Source: Micromonospora rifamycinica
Lineage (GTDB): Bacteria; Actinomycetota; Actinomycetes; Mycobacteriales; Micromonosporaceae
DNA: 64,000 nucleotides
Assembly: GCF_900090265.1 (NCBI RefSeq)
Contig: NZ_LT607752.1
Location: 4,402,001 to 4,466,000, forward strand
Reading direction: 5' to 3'
Part shown: in pieces, positions 18,689 to 27,278 of the stretch
Layout: every line of letters starts with the position of its first letter
How positions within the stretch are numbered: the first letter of the stretch is position 1
Program-made: the position numbers and the translations under genes
Notes under the pieces: generated by a model
The model's input: the letters and a program-made list of their open reading frames with translations, nothing else
Database searches by the model: none
Told to the model about the DNA's origin: nothing

Positions 18689-18872
18689 GCGCGTCAGAGC
18701 CGCCCTAGCCTGTGGATGACGGGGTGTGGTGGTGATGTCATCAGCCTGTGGACAACCAGCAGGATGATCTCTCGCCGACGCTCGCCGGTCGGCGTCGTTG
18801 ACCGAAATCCCCTCATGATCGGCGGCGTTCGGGGTAGGGACACCGGTCCCCGTCTCGGTTAGGGTCAGCGTC

Positions 18873-19967
18873 GTGCACGACACCACCCCTCCCCCCTCGG
18901 TTCCCGACTTCACCCAGTGGCCGTCCTTCCCCTTCGAGGGCGATCTTCGCGTCAAGCACCTCGACGAGCCGGTGCCGGTCGAGCCGCCCCGCAAGGGCGA
19001 AGGGCTGCGGGAGTGCATCGCCTGCAACGCGCCGGACGATGCGTACATCTGGGTCGGTGAACGGTGGCGGGTCCGGGCCATGGACCGACCCACCGGCCTG
19101 CCGATGGTGTTGATCCTGGAGTCGCGGTCGCACCTCGACCTGGGTGACCTGCCCAACCTGCTCGCCGCCGAACTCGGGGTGATGACCGTCCGCCTGGAGC
19201 GTGCCATCCGTTCGCTGGACGGCGTGGCCCGGGTGCACGTCAACCGTTGGGGCGACGGGTCGGCCCACCTGCACATGTGGTTCCTGGCCCGGCCCTACGG
19301 CCGGCTCCAGCTACGCGGCACGTTCCTGTCGCTCTGGGACTCGATCCTGCCGCCCATCTCCGAATCCCAGTGGCGGGAAAACCTGGCGCACGTCGCGGCC
19401 TGGCTGGCCGAGTTCGGAGGGCGTCCGCTCGCCGAGCCGCCCCGCATCCAGTGGCAGACCCCCTCCAGCCTCGCCGCGCAGTCGTCGGCCGAGGCGGCTG
19501 CGGCTGCCGCCGGGGAGGCGGTCTCCGTGATCGAGTCGGTGGAGGAGACTCCCGTGCCCGCGCCGGAGGAGGCCGGAACGGACCTCCTCCCGGAGGGCAC
19601 CTCGCCAGTGCTGTCGGAGGAGACCTCGCTCGGCACTCCGGGCGGTGCCCACCGCGACCCCGACGTCGGCGGCACCTGGCACTCCGGGGCTGGCGATCTC
19701 CCGGAGGACGATGCCTCCGACCCCGCCAGCGGGAGCGGCTCTGACCAGACCGAAGGGACCGGCGGGACCGGCCCCGACCGGGCCGGCGGGACTGGCCCCG
19801 ACCGGGCCGGCGGGACTGGCCCCGACCGGGCCGGCGGGACTGGCCCCGACCGGGCCGGCGGGACCGGCGGGACCGGCGGGACCGGCGGGACCGGCGAAAC
19901 TGGATCGAGTGTCGCGGTCGGCGGGTCCGACGCCGCCGGGCGGCCGGGCAAGTCGACGGAAGGGTAG
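18873..19967 (+). CDS. HIT-like protein with repetitive C-terminal tail
   Basis: The N-terminal about 200 residues resemble the histidine-triad fold: CIACNAP near residue 48, then VHVNRWGDGSAHLHMWFLARPYG (about 121-143), where H-x-H and the preceding SA fit a degenerate HIT motif. HIT proteins are nucleotide hydrolases or transferases; the substrate here is unknown. The C-terminal about 165 residues are acidic low complexity, ending in four GPDRAGGT units and then GGT units. The GTG at 18873 lies eight bases past a TAGGGT -10 (18860-18865), suggesting a leaderless mRNA. The family assignment is moderate. Confidence 0.75.
   Translation: MHDTTPPPSVPDFTQWPSFPFEGDLRVKHLDEPVPVEPPRKGEGLRECIACNAPDDAYIWVGERWRVRAMDRPTGLPMVLILESRSHLDLGDLPNLLAAELGVMTVRLERAIRSLDGVARVHVNRWGDGSAHLHMWFLARPYGRLQLRGTFLSLWDSILPPISESQWRENLAHVAAWLAEFGGRPLAEPPRIQWQTPSSLAAQSSAEAAAAAAGEAVSVIESVEETPVPAPEEAGTDLLPEGTSPVLSEETSLGTPGGAHRDPDVGGTWHSGAGDLPEDDASDPASGSGSDQTEGTGGTGPDRAGGTGPDRAGGTGPDRAGGTGPDRAGGTGGTGGTGGTGETGSSVAVGGSDAAGRPGKSTEG
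19761..19892 (+). repeat. 24-base and 9-base tandem repeats inside the HIT-like gene
   Basis: Four near-identical 24-base units (19761-19856) encode GGTGPDRA; four 9-base units GGCGGGACC (19857-19892) encode GGT. Such arrays often vary in copy number between strains. Confidence 0.85.
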
Positions 19968-20011
19968 CGCCCCAGCCGGCTCAGCCGCGAAGGTTGAAGC
20001 TGCGGGAAAGG

Positions 20012-21034
20012 TCAGACGCGGCGGGCTGCGGCCCGACGGACCAGGGTGCCGAGGACCTGACCGAAGTCCAGCCCGGCCGCCTGGATCGCCAACGGCAGCA
20101 GTGAAGTCTCCGTCATGCCGGGCGACACGTTGACCTCCAGCACGTGCGGCCGGCCGTCCCCGTCGACGATCAGGTCGACGCGGGAGAGGTCGCGCAGCCC
20201 GAGCGCGGTGTGCGCGGCCAACGCCACCTCGGCCACCTCGGCGGCCACGGCCGCGTCGAGTCGGGCCGGGGCGTGCCAGGTGGTCCGGCCGGCGGTGTAG
20301 CGGGCCGCGTAGTCGTACACGCCGTTGCGGGGCACGATCTCCACCGGCGGAAGCGCCTGCGGCCCGTCGCCCAGGTCGACCACGGAGACCGCCACGTCCA
20401 TGCCGGGCACGTACCGTTCGACCAGCGCCGTCGAGTCGTACGCGAAGCAACCGACCATCGCGGCCGGGAGCGCCGCCTCGTCCCGGACCACGGCGGCGCC
20501 CAGGCCCGAGCCGCCCTGCGTCGGCTTGACCATCAGGGGTAGCCCCAGCCGCTGGACGATCCGGTCGAGCACCGCCACCGCACCCAGCTCGGAGAAGCGG
20601 TCGTGCGGCAGGGCCACCCAGTCGGGGGTGGGGATGCCGCTCTCCCGGAGCACCGCCTTGGCCGACGGCTTGTCCCAGGCGAGCCGGGAGGCCCGTGCGT
20701 CGCAGCCGACGTAGGGGACGTCACAGAGGTCGAGCACCCCCCGCAGCGAGCCGTCCTCACCGGTGGCACCGTGCAGGGCGATCACTACGGCGTCCGGCGG
20801 GTCGGCGGCCAGCGCGGGCAGGAGCGCCACGTCGGCGTCCCGCTGTTCCGCCTCCACCCCGGTGCCGCGCAGCGCGTCGAGCACCCGCCGGCCCGACCGC
20901 AGCGAGACGTCCCGCTCGTAGGACAGGCCACCGGCGAGCACCAGCACGCGCAACTCGGCGGCCGGATCGGTGCCCGGGGACGCTACGGCGGCGGGATCGG
21001 TCACGAGGGAACGCTCGACGGGAGTGGCAGCCAT
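20012..21034 (-). CDS. D-alanine--D-alanine ligase family protein (ATP-grasp)
   Basis: ATP-grasp enzyme of the Ddl type, which joins two D-alanines for peptidoglycan. It has LVLAGGLSYERDVSLRSG at the N-terminus, ALHGATGEDGSLRGVLDLCDVPYVG, LPLMVKPTQGGSGLGAAVV (ATP binding) and the metal site HVLEVNVSPGMTETSLLP. 340 aa. The YERDVS variant replaces the more usual SEHEVS, and ATP-grasp paralogues with other substrates exist, so exact specificity is uncertain. It lies seven bases downstream of the aminotransferase gene and is probably cotranscribed with it. Confidence 0.87.
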   Translation of the reverse strand: MAATPVERSLVTDPAAVASPGTDPAAELRVLVLAGGLSYERDVSLRSGRRVLDALRGTGVEAEQRDADVALLPALAADPPDAVVIALHGATGEDGSLRGVLDLCDVPYVGCDARASRLAWDKPSAKAVLRESGIPTPDWVALPHDRFSELGAVAVLDRIVQRLGLPLMVKPTQGGSGLGAAVVRDEAALPAAMVGCFAYDSTALVERYVPGMDVAVSVVDLGDGPQALPPVEIVPRNGVYDYAARYTAGRTTWHAPARLDAAVAAEVAEVALAAHTALGLRDLSRVDLIVDGDGRPHVLEVNVSPGMTETSLLPLAIQAAGLDFGQVLGTLVRRAAARRV

Positions 21035-21041
21035 GCGGGAA

Positions 21042-22349
21042 TCATGCCAAGTCGGGGCCCGGGGCGTCCGGGCCGCCCCGCCGGCTCCCGGTCGGGGTGA
21101 CCGCGCCGAAGACCTGCCGCATGGCGATCTCCTGCTCCATCACCCGGGCCAGCCGGCGCACCCCCTCCCGGATCCGTTCGGGGGTGGGGAAGGAGAAGTT
21201 GAGGCGCATGTTGCCGGTGCCGGTGCCGTCGGCGTAGAAGCCGGTGCCCGGCACGTAGGCGACCCGGGCGGCGATGGAACGCGGCACCATCGCCTTGGCG
21301 TCCAGCCCGTCGGGCAGGCTGGCCCAGACGAAGAGGCCACCGGTGGGCCTGGTCCAGGTGGTGCCCTCGGGCATCAGGTCGTGCAGCGCGCCGAGCAGCG
21401 CGTCCCGCCGCTCCCGGTAGATCTCGCGGTAGACCTTGAGCTGTTCGCGCCACGGCATCGTCGACAGGTACGTCGAGACGGCGGCCTGCGCGTAGGCACT
21501 GGGGCAGAGGATCTGCGCCTCGCTGGCGATGACCAGCTTGTCGCGTACCGCGTGCGGGGCCAGGATCCAGCCGACCCGCAGCCCGGGGGCGAACGTCTTG
21601 GAGAAGGTGCTCAGGTAGAACACCCCGTCCCGGCGGCGGGCACGCAGGGGCGCGGGGGCCTCGCCCTCGAAACCGAGCTGACCGTACGGGTCGTCCTCGA
21701 CCACCAGCAGGCCGGCGCGCTCGCAGATGTCGAGCACCCGTTCCCGCCGCTCCTCGCTCAGCGTCACGCCGGCCGGGTTCTGGTAGGTGGGGATGGTGTA
21801 GAGGAACTTCACCCGCCGGCCGGCGCGGGCCTGGTCGGCGATCGCCACCTCCAGGGCCTCCGGGACCAGCCCGTCGTCGTCCATCGGCACGTGCACGACC
21901 TGTGCCTGGGCGGCCTGGAACACCCCGAGTGCGCCGACGTAGGTCGGACCCTCGGCGAGCACCACGTCACCCGGGTCGAGGAAGAGCCGGGCCACCAGGT
22001 CGAGCGCCTGCTGCCCGCCGACGGTGACCACCACGTCGTCCGGGGAGGCCCCGCAGGAGGCGTCGATACCGGAGAACGCCATCACCTCGCAGATCCGTTC
22101 GCGCAGCTCCAGACTGCCCTGGCCGATGCCGTACTGGAGGGTGGTGACGCCGTGCTCGGAGCCGAGCTTGCCGAGCATCTCGCCGACCGCGTCCAGCGGC
22201 AGCGCGGCGATGTAGGGTGCGCCACCGGCGAGCGAGACGACCTCCGGGCGGCTGGCGACCGCGAAGAGTGCCCGGATCTCCGAGGCGGTCATGCCCCGGA
22301 CCCGCCGGGCGTACCGGTCGGTGTAGTCGTCGAGCGTCGTTCCGGTCAT
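21042..22349 (-). CDS. PLP-dependent aminotransferase class I/II
   Basis: Fold-type I aminotransferase of about 435 aa, resembling the 2-aminoadipate/LysN and MocR-catalytic group. It begins MTGTTLDDYTDRYARRVRGMTASEIRALFAVASRPEVVSLAGGAP. The PLP site is YLSTFSKTFAPGLRVGW (Schiff-base lysine in SKTF), with the cofactor aspartate in VVEDDPYGQLGFEG. The ATG at 22349 has GAGGTGA upstream; the frame is open far beyond but lacks similarity. The substrate cannot be told from the sequence. Confidence 0.9.
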   Translation of the reverse strand: MTGTTLDDYTDRYARRVRGMTASEIRALFAVASRPEVVSLAGGAPYIAALPLDAVGEMLGKLGSEHGVTTLQYGIGQGSLELRERICEVMAFSGIDASCGASPDDVVVTVGGQQALDLVARLFLDPGDVVLAEGPTYVGALGVFQAAQAQVVHVPMDDDGLVPEALEVAIADQARAGRRVKFLYTIPTYQNPAGVTLSEERRERVLDICERAGLLVVEDDPYGQLGFEGEAPAPLRARRRDGVFYLSTFSKTFAPGLRVGWILAPHAVRDKLVIASEAQILCPSAYAQAAVSTYLSTMPWREQLKVYREIYRERRDALLGALHDLMPEGTTWTRPTGGLFVWASLPDGLDAKAMVPRSIAARVAYVPGTGFYADGTGTGNMRLNFSFPTPERIREGVRRLARVMEQEIAMRQVFGAVTPTGSRRGGPDAPGPDLA

Positions 22350-22649
22350 GACATCACCTCGATCGGGTGTCGGTCGGGCTCCCGCCCGCTGGGGTACCCG
22401 CAGTGCCGGCGACCATGGCGGCGCGGGGACGCCGGTCGGTCGATCGTAGTCCCCGGTGGACCGGTCAGCGGTCACGATGTGGTGCCCGTCCACATCCCGG
22501 ACGGCCGTCGCCCGCTCAGGTGGCCATTCGCGCGTCCCCTCCCGTACGGTCGGCAGGCGGCGTACGATCGCTCGTCGGGGACGCAGCGGGCGACTCGGGG
22601 ACGCGTGGTGGGCTGTCTCGCCTCCGAGCCTAAGTGTGGGGATGCTCTG
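22350..22649. other. Divergent intergenic region, nothing specific seen
   Basis: 300 bases between the aminotransferase (minus) and acetyltransferase (plus) genes. It should contain both promoters, but I see no clear elements or repeats. Confidence 0.4.
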
Positions 22650-23318
22650 ATGTCGCGACGTCTGGTCAGTCTGACCCTCGACACCCTGGAAGACCTGCCC
22701 CGGCCGTGCCGGGAGTGCGTCTACTGGGAGTTGGACCCGGTCTCCGCCGAGCGGGCCTGTGCCAACGGCGATCCGGGGCTGGAGAAGGAGGCCTGGGTCT
22801 CCCAGACCCTGCTGGAGTGGGGTTCCTGCGGCAAGTTGGCGTACGTCGACGGGATGCCCGCCGGTTTCGTGATGTTCGCGCCACCGGCCTACGTACCCCG
22901 GTCGATGGCGTTCCCGACCTCGCCGGTCTCGGCGGACGCGGCGCTGCTGATGACCGCCAGCGTGGTGCCGGCGTTCGCCGGCGGCGGGTTGGGCCGGATG
23001 CTGGTGCAGGGCGTCGCCCGGGACCTGACCAAGCGGGGCATCAAGGCCATTGAGGCGTTCGGCGACGCGAAGTTCGGCGACGAGCCGGACGACTCCGTCC
23101 GGGCCTGTGTGGCACCGACCGACTTCTTCCTCTCGGTGGGCTTCAAGACGGTGCGTCCGCATCCGCGCTACCCACGCCTGCGACTTGAGCTGCGCACCGC
23201 GCTGAGCTGGAAGTCCGACGTCGAGTACGCGCTGGAGAAGCTGCTCGGCTCGATGAGCCCGGAGAGCCTGCTCCGCCCGGTCCGTCCCGCCCCGGCGACC
23301 CGCTCCAGCGCCGGCTGA
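22650..23318 (+). CDS. GNAT-family N-acetyltransferase
   Basis: 222-aa acetyltransferase. The acetyl-CoA motif A region is ASVVPAFAGGGLGRMLVQGVARDLTKRGIKAIEAFGD (about residues 107-143), and the C-terminus contains DFFLSVGFKTVRPHPRYPRLRLEL, typical of GNAT. The N-terminus has a Cys pair (PCRECVYWELDP) and a later Cys. The ATG at 22650 follows GGGGATG. A GNAT gene of this orientation near cwlM/trx/parB is conserved in actinobacteria (Rv3916c-like position). Substrate unknown. Confidence 0.85.
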   Translation: MSRRLVSLTLDTLEDLPRPCRECVYWELDPVSAERACANGDPGLEKEAWVSQTLLEWGSCGKLAYVDGMPAGFVMFAPPAYVPRSMAFPTSPVSADAALLMTASVVPAFAGGGLGRMLVQGVARDLTKRGIKAIEAFGDAKFGDEPDDSVRACVAPTDFFLSVGFKTVRPHPRYPRLRLELRTALSWKSDVEYALEKLLGSMSPESLLRPVRPAPATRSSAG

Positions 23319-23330
23319 GCCGGCGGTTGC

Positions 23331-24488
23331 TCAGCGGCGGACCGCGCCGGCGGCCACCACCGCCCGTAGCTCGCTCACGTCGATCGAGCCGGTCGGCACG
23401 TCCCGCTCCACCGGGAAGAACATCCGCTGCACGGCGGCCACGATCGCCTCGACGAGCCGGTCCCGGAACCGTGGGTCGACCAGCCGGGACCGGTCCTGCG
23501 GGGAGGTCAGGTAGCCCACCTCGACCCGGACGGCGGGCATCCTGGTCAGCCGCAGCAGGTCCCAGGTCTTGGCATGGGTGCGACAGTCCCGCAGCCCGGT
23601 CCGTGCCACGATCTCCCGTTGCACCAGCCCGGCGAGTCGTTCACCGGTGGCCGAGGTGACGCCGTTGTCGGTGCCGTAGTGGTAGGTGGCCACCCCGTCG
23701 GCGGCCGGATTGGGGTGGCCGTCGGTGTGCAGCGAGATGAAGACGTCCGCGCCGAGCGAGTTGGCCAGCTCCGCCCGGTCGGTGTCCGGCAGGCAGCTGC
23801 GGGACGCGGGACCTCGGGTCAGCTGCACCCGTACCCCGGCCGCGGCGAGCCGGCCCTCCAGTCGGCTGGCCAGGTCGTGCACCAGGTCCGCCTCGGTCCA
23901 GCGCAGGTCGCCGTCGGGCACCACGACCCCCGGGTCGACGCCGCCGTGCCCCGGATCGATGACCACGGTCCGGCCGACCAGCGTCGGGCCGGACTGCCGG
24001 ATCGCGTCGGACTCGCGGAGCCACTGGGGGCGTCCGCCGACCACCTTGCGGCCGAGCCGCCGCAGCGCGCCCATCGTGTACGGGCCGCAGGAGCCGTCGG
24101 GCTTCAGCCCCACCTCGCGTTGGAACTGCGCCACCGCCCGTGAGGTGCGGACCCCGTAGATGGCATCGGCGCGACCGGTGTCGTACCCCATCTCCAGCAG
24201 CCGCTCCTGCAACGACCGGACGTCCTCGCCGGTGAGGGGCTCGGGCACCGCGTGGTAGAGGGTGCGGGCGCCGAGCCGCCAGCGGGCGGCGTCCAGCGCC
24301 CGCCAGGTCTCCGCGCCGACCCGGCCGTCGGCGCTGAGCCCCCGGGACTGCTGGAAGGCCCGCACGGCGCGTTCGGTGGCGCTGTCGAACTCGTCGCCCG
24401 GGGCGGCCGGCAGCAGGTCCAGGCCGGTCAGGACGGCGCGGATCTCGGCCACTGCCGGTCCGCGGTCACCAGGTCGGATCGGACGCAC
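23331..24488 (-). CDS. cwlM: CwlM-like N-acetylmuramoyl-L-alanine amidase family protein
   Basis: 385 aa with two N-terminal peptidoglycan-binding (PG_binding_1) domains (about residues 5-70 and 85-145; RAFQQSRGLSADGRVG and AQFQREVGLKPDGSCG) and a C-terminal Amidase_3 domain (about 170-360). Putative zinc ligands are present: VVIDPGHGG, the Glu in RWTEADLV, ISLHTDGH; the catalytic Glu lies in VRVEVGYL. There is no signal peptide. In mycobacteria the CwlM homologue is cytoplasmic and regulates MurA rather than cutting the wall. The same synteny beside trxA/trxB supports that role here. The GTG at 24488 follows GAGGGGG. Confidence 0.9.
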   Translation of the reverse strand: MRPIRPGDRGPAVAEIRAVLTGLDLLPAAPGDEFDSATERAVRAFQQSRGLSADGRVGAETWRALDAARWRLGARTLYHAVPEPLTGEDVRSLQERLLEMGYDTGRADAIYGVRTSRAVAQFQREVGLKPDGSCGPYTMGALRRLGRKVVGGRPQWLRESDAIRQSGPTLVGRTVVIDPGHGGVDPGVVVPDGDLRWTEADLVHDLASRLEGRLAAAGVRVQLTRGPASRSCLPDTDRAELANSLGADVFISLHTDGHPNPAADGVATYHYGTDNGVTSATGERLAGLVQREIVARTGLRDCRTHAKTWDLLRLTRMPAVRVEVGYLTSPQDRSRLVDPRFRDRLVEAIVAAVQRMFFPVERDVPTGSIDVSELRAVVAAGAVRR

Positions 24489-24628
24489 GCAGGACCCCCT
24501 CGGAGGTTGGCTGCCGGGCACCGTCGCTGACGGCCACGCTGCGCGTCCGGTCGGAGCGGCGCTTACGGAGCGTACCGTGGCAGGACCGCGCAGGGTCGAC
24601 GTTCGCGCAGGTCGACCGTGGTGACGAC

Positions 24629-24661
24629 GGAACCCCGCACCCGGTGGGGGCGCGGGGTTCC
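24629..24661 (-). terminator. trxA terminator hairpin
   Basis: Arms GGAACCCCGC and GCGGGGTTCC with a 13-base loop, 16 bases past the trxA stop. It probably separates trxBA from cwlM transcription. Confidence 0.7.
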
Positions 24662-24677
24662 GGTGGTACGGGGGTGG

Positions 24678-25001
24678 TTACAGCGCGGACTCGATCAGCC
24701 GGACCAGTTCGCCCTTCGGCTTGGCCCCGGCGATCGACTGCACCGGCTCGCCATTCTTGAAGATGGTGAGGGTCGGCACCGACATGATCCGGTAGGCGCG
24801 GGCCGTCTCCGGGTTCTCGTCGATGTTGAGCTTGACGATGGTGACCTGGCCGGCCATCTCGCCCGCGATCTCCTCCAGCAGCGGCGACACCTTGCGGCAC
24901 GGCCCGCACCACTCGGCCCAGAAGTCCACCAGGACCGGCTTGTCGGACTTCAGCACGTCGGCGGTGAAGCTGGCGTCGGTGACGACCTTCGTTGCTCCCA
25001 C
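24678..25001 (-). CDS. trxA: Thioredoxin
   Basis: 107-aa disulfide reductase with active site VDFWAEWCGPCRK (near residues 25-37), the cis-proline in MSVPTLTIFKNG and the usual N-terminal strand. The GTG at 25001 follows AGGAGGG. It lies 37 bases downstream of trxB and forms the trxB-trxA operon; the hairpin after it marks the operon end. Confidence 0.96.
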   Translation of the reverse strand: MGATKVVTDASFTADVLKSDKPVLVDFWAEWCGPCRKVSPLLEEIAGEMAGQVTIVKLNIDENPETARAYRIMSVPTLTIFKNGEPVQSIAGAKPKGELVRLIESAL

Positions 25002-25038
25002 TATGACCCTCCTGCTCGGTTGTTGGCGTTGCGGTCGT

Positions 25039-25989
25039 TCAGCTCAGGGTCGCGATGAACCGCTCGGCGTCGAGGGCGGCGGCACAGCCCGTGCCGGCGG
25101 CGGTGATCGCCTGCCGGTAGGTGTGGTCGACCACGTCACCGGCGGCGAAGACGCCCGGCACGCTGGTCCGGGTGCTCGGCGCCTGCACCTTCACGTAACC
25201 CTCGTCGTCCAGCTCGACCTGGTCGCGGAAGAGTTCACTGCGCGGGTCGTGGCCGATCGCCACGAAGACGCCGGTCACGTCGAGTACCTTGACGTCGCCG
25301 GTGTGCACGTGGCGGATCCGGACGCCGGTCACCTTGCCGTCGTCGCCGAGCACCTCCTCGACGGTGCTGTTCCACTCGACCCTGATCTTGTCGTTGCCCA
25401 GCGCGCGGTCGGCCATGATCTTGCTGGCCCGGAACGAGTCGCGCCGGTGGATGATGGTGACCGACTCGGCGAACCGGGTCAGGAAGCTGGCCTCCTCCAT
25501 CGCGGAGTCCCCGCCGCCGACCACCACGATGTGCTGGTTGCGGAAGAAGAACCCGTCACAGGTGGCGCAGGACGACACGCCGTGCCCCAGGTACTCCTGC
25601 TCACCCGGCACGCCCAGCGGACGCCAGGCCGAGCCGGTGGAGAGGATGACGGCCTTCGCCCGGTAGGCGGTCTGCCCGACCCACACCGTGCTCACCGCGG
25701 CGGAACCGGTGTCGCCGGTGTCCTTCAGCTCCACCCGGGTGACGTCGTCGGTCAGGAACTCCGCGCCGAACCGCTCGGCCTGCTTGCGCATGTTGTCCAT
25801 CAGCTCGGGGCCGAGGATGCCGTCGGCGAAACCGGGGAAGTTCTCCACCTCGGTCGTGGTCATCAGCGCACCGCCGGACTGGACACCCTCGATCACGAGT
25901 GGCTTGAGGTTGGCACGCGCGGCGTAGACCGCCGCCGTGTACCCGGCCGGCCCGGAGCCGATGATGATCAGGTTGCGGACCTCGTCCAC
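25039..25989 (-). CDS. trxB: Thioredoxin-disulfide reductase
   Basis: FAD/NADPH flavoenzyme that reduces thioredoxin. The FAD-binding motif is LIIIGSGPAGYTAAVYAARANL, the redox site SCATCDGFFFRN, the NADPH motif VVVGGGDSAMEEASFL and the second FAD motif GVFAAGDVVDHTYRQ. With the GTG at 25989 (GGGAGA upstream) it is 316 aa; the longer upstream frame to 26088 has no conserved sequence. In many actinobacteria SigR/SigM-type factors control this operon; sigM lies just upstream here. Confidence 0.95.
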   Translation of the reverse strand: MDEVRNLIIIGSGPAGYTAAVYAARANLKPLVIEGVQSGGALMTTTEVENFPGFADGILGPELMDNMRKQAERFGAEFLTDDVTRVELKDTGDTGSAAVSTVWVGQTAYRAKAVILSTGSAWRPLGVPGEQEYLGHGVSSCATCDGFFFRNQHIVVVGGGDSAMEEASFLTRFAESVTIIHRRDSFRASKIMADRALGNDKIRVEWNSTVEEVLGDDGKVTGVRIRHVHTGDVKVLDVTGVFVAIGHDPRSELFRDQVELDDEGYVKVQAPSTRTSVPGVFAAGDVVDHTYRQAITAAGTGCAAALDAERFIATLS

Positions 25990-26165
25990 TGCCGTCTCCC
26001 GATGTGTGTGTACGACATCGGCGGCGTACCGACGTCGATCCGAGCGCCGACGGCTGAGGACGTCGGCGGCTGACTTGCAGAACGTCATCGTACGAACCGG
26101 AGATTCCCGGACCGCTCGTCCGGTGGGTCACGTCACGCGATGCGGGACGAGCGGTGACCGCGCCC

Positions 26166-27278
26166 TCACCCTACCCGCGACCGGTACCGGGTGTCCGCGC
26201 CGGATCCCGGCACCCCGCACTCCGCGCCGCTCACCCACGCCCACCGGTCGCCGCCGGGGTCGGCGAACCGGACCACCAGCGCCGGCTCGCCGTTGAACGT
26301 GGCGTAGTCGACGACCTCGACGGTGACCGGCCCGCGCCCGTGCTCCGTCGAGATCTCGGCGAGGCAGGTGTCGAGTGCCGCCCGTGCGGTCAGCCGGTCC
26401 AGCCCGCCGGGCGTCGACCGGCGCTTGTCCTCCGGACGCTCCGGGGCGGTGGGGCCGGCCTGGGTGGTGCTACCGGGCTGGACGGCCGAAGGGGTGCCGA
26501 GCCCGGACAGCGGCTCGACCGAGGCGCCACCCAGCGTCGCCGGGGACCAGTCGACGCCGCTGCGCTGGGGCTCACCGGTGAACCGGAAACCGCGTCCCGC
26601 GCTCTCCGCGTTGTTTTGTGCCGGCCCAGCCATCGTCGAGGCGGGCGACTCCTGGCCGGTGGTGCCGTCGACCAGCTGGGCCACGCCGAATCCCACCGCG
26701 GCCAGGGTCGCCGCGGCGAGGCCGACCGGCCCGGCGAGCCGGGTCCAGCGCCGCCGCCGGCCGGGACCGGACGGATCGGTCCGCCCGTCACCGGCCCGGG
26801 TGCCCGGGGTACGCCGACCGCCCGGCTGCGCCGGCACCGGCTGGCCGGGCCGGGCCGGTCCGGTCCGTTCTGGCCGGTCGCCAACCTCGGCGGCACCGGA
26901 CCGTTCGGTTTCCGCTGCCCCGGCGACCTCGGTGGCTTCCATGGCTCCGGCTGCTCCGCCGGCTCCGGCTGCTTCGGTGGCTTCGGTGGCTTCGGTGGGG
27001 GCCGCGGGCTCGGTGGGGGCCGGGCCGGCGCCGGCGAGCGCCGCGGCGAGCCGCTCCACCACGCCCGGTGGCATCTCCGGCACGGTGGCGCCCCAGCCCG
27101 TCAGGTCGTCGTGCACCCGGGCCACGGCAGGGGCGAGCACGGCGTACGCCTGCGCCCAGGCCGGGTCCTCGGTCAGCAGTCGGGCGACGACGAGCTGCTC
27201 CGGGGTGCCGTCCAGCGCCCCGCCCACATAGTCGGCGAGCAGGTCGTGGTCGACCGCACCGTGCTTCCGGCCCGTCAC
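26166..27278 (-). CDS. Membrane-anchored anti-sigma factor of SigM
   Basis: 370-aa protein translationally coupled (ATGA overlap) to the sigma factor gene. The N-terminal cytoplasmic part (residues 1-75; HDLLADYVGGALDGTPEQLVVARLLTEDPAWAQAYAVL) resembles an anti-sigma domain without a zinc HxxxCxxC motif. A Pro/Ala/Glu/Thr-rich linker with TEAT/EAAGA repeats follows (about 85-150). One membrane segment lies near 181-202 (LAGPVGLAAATLAAVGFGVAQLV), and an extracellular domain of about 165 residues contains two Cys. It probably sequesters SigM and releases it on envelope or redox stress, by analogy with RsmA (Rv3912). Confidence 0.85.
   Translation of the reverse strand: MTGRKHGAVDHDLLADYVGGALDGTPEQLVVARLLTEDPAWAQAYAVLAPAVARVHDDLTGWGATVPEMPPGVVERLAAALAGAGPAPTEPAAPTEATEATEAAGAGGAAGAMEATEVAGAAETERSGAAEVGDRPERTGPARPGQPVPAQPGGRRTPGTRAGDGRTDPSGPGRRRRWTRLAGPVGLAAATLAAVGFGVAQLVDGTTGQESPASTMAGPAQNNAESAGRGFRFTGEPQRSGVDWSPATLGGASVEPLSGLGTPSAVQPGSTTQAGPTAPERPEDKRRSTPGGLDRLTARAALDTCLAEISTEHGRGPVTVEVVDYATFNGEPALVVRFADPGGDRWAWVSGAECGVPGSGADTRYRSRVG

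Larger units (their letters stand above)
16595..18872. other. 2.3-kb non-coding region with parS-like sites, DnaA boxes and degenerate repeats
   Basis: No reading frame here shows the codon bias of neighbouring genes; frames up to 227 codons exist on both strands but look like chance. The region holds a perfect parS (18674-18687), three one-mismatch parS-like palindromes (17277-17290, 18111-18124, 18209-18222), DnaA boxes (18642-18650 and a reverse TGTGGACAA near 18746), a 78-base-period duplicated 37-base element (17373 and 17451), a 15-base inverted repeat (17823-17837 with 17879-17893), and a 74-base-period repeat (18401 and 18475, third partial copy near 18539). A centromere-like role is inferred from the parS density and the adjacent parAB. 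Confidence 0.7.

Noticed and set aside
19761..19892. Possible CRISPR array because of regular repeats
   Set aside because: Units are directly adjacent without spacers and are in frame with the HIT-like gene; they encode peptide repeats.
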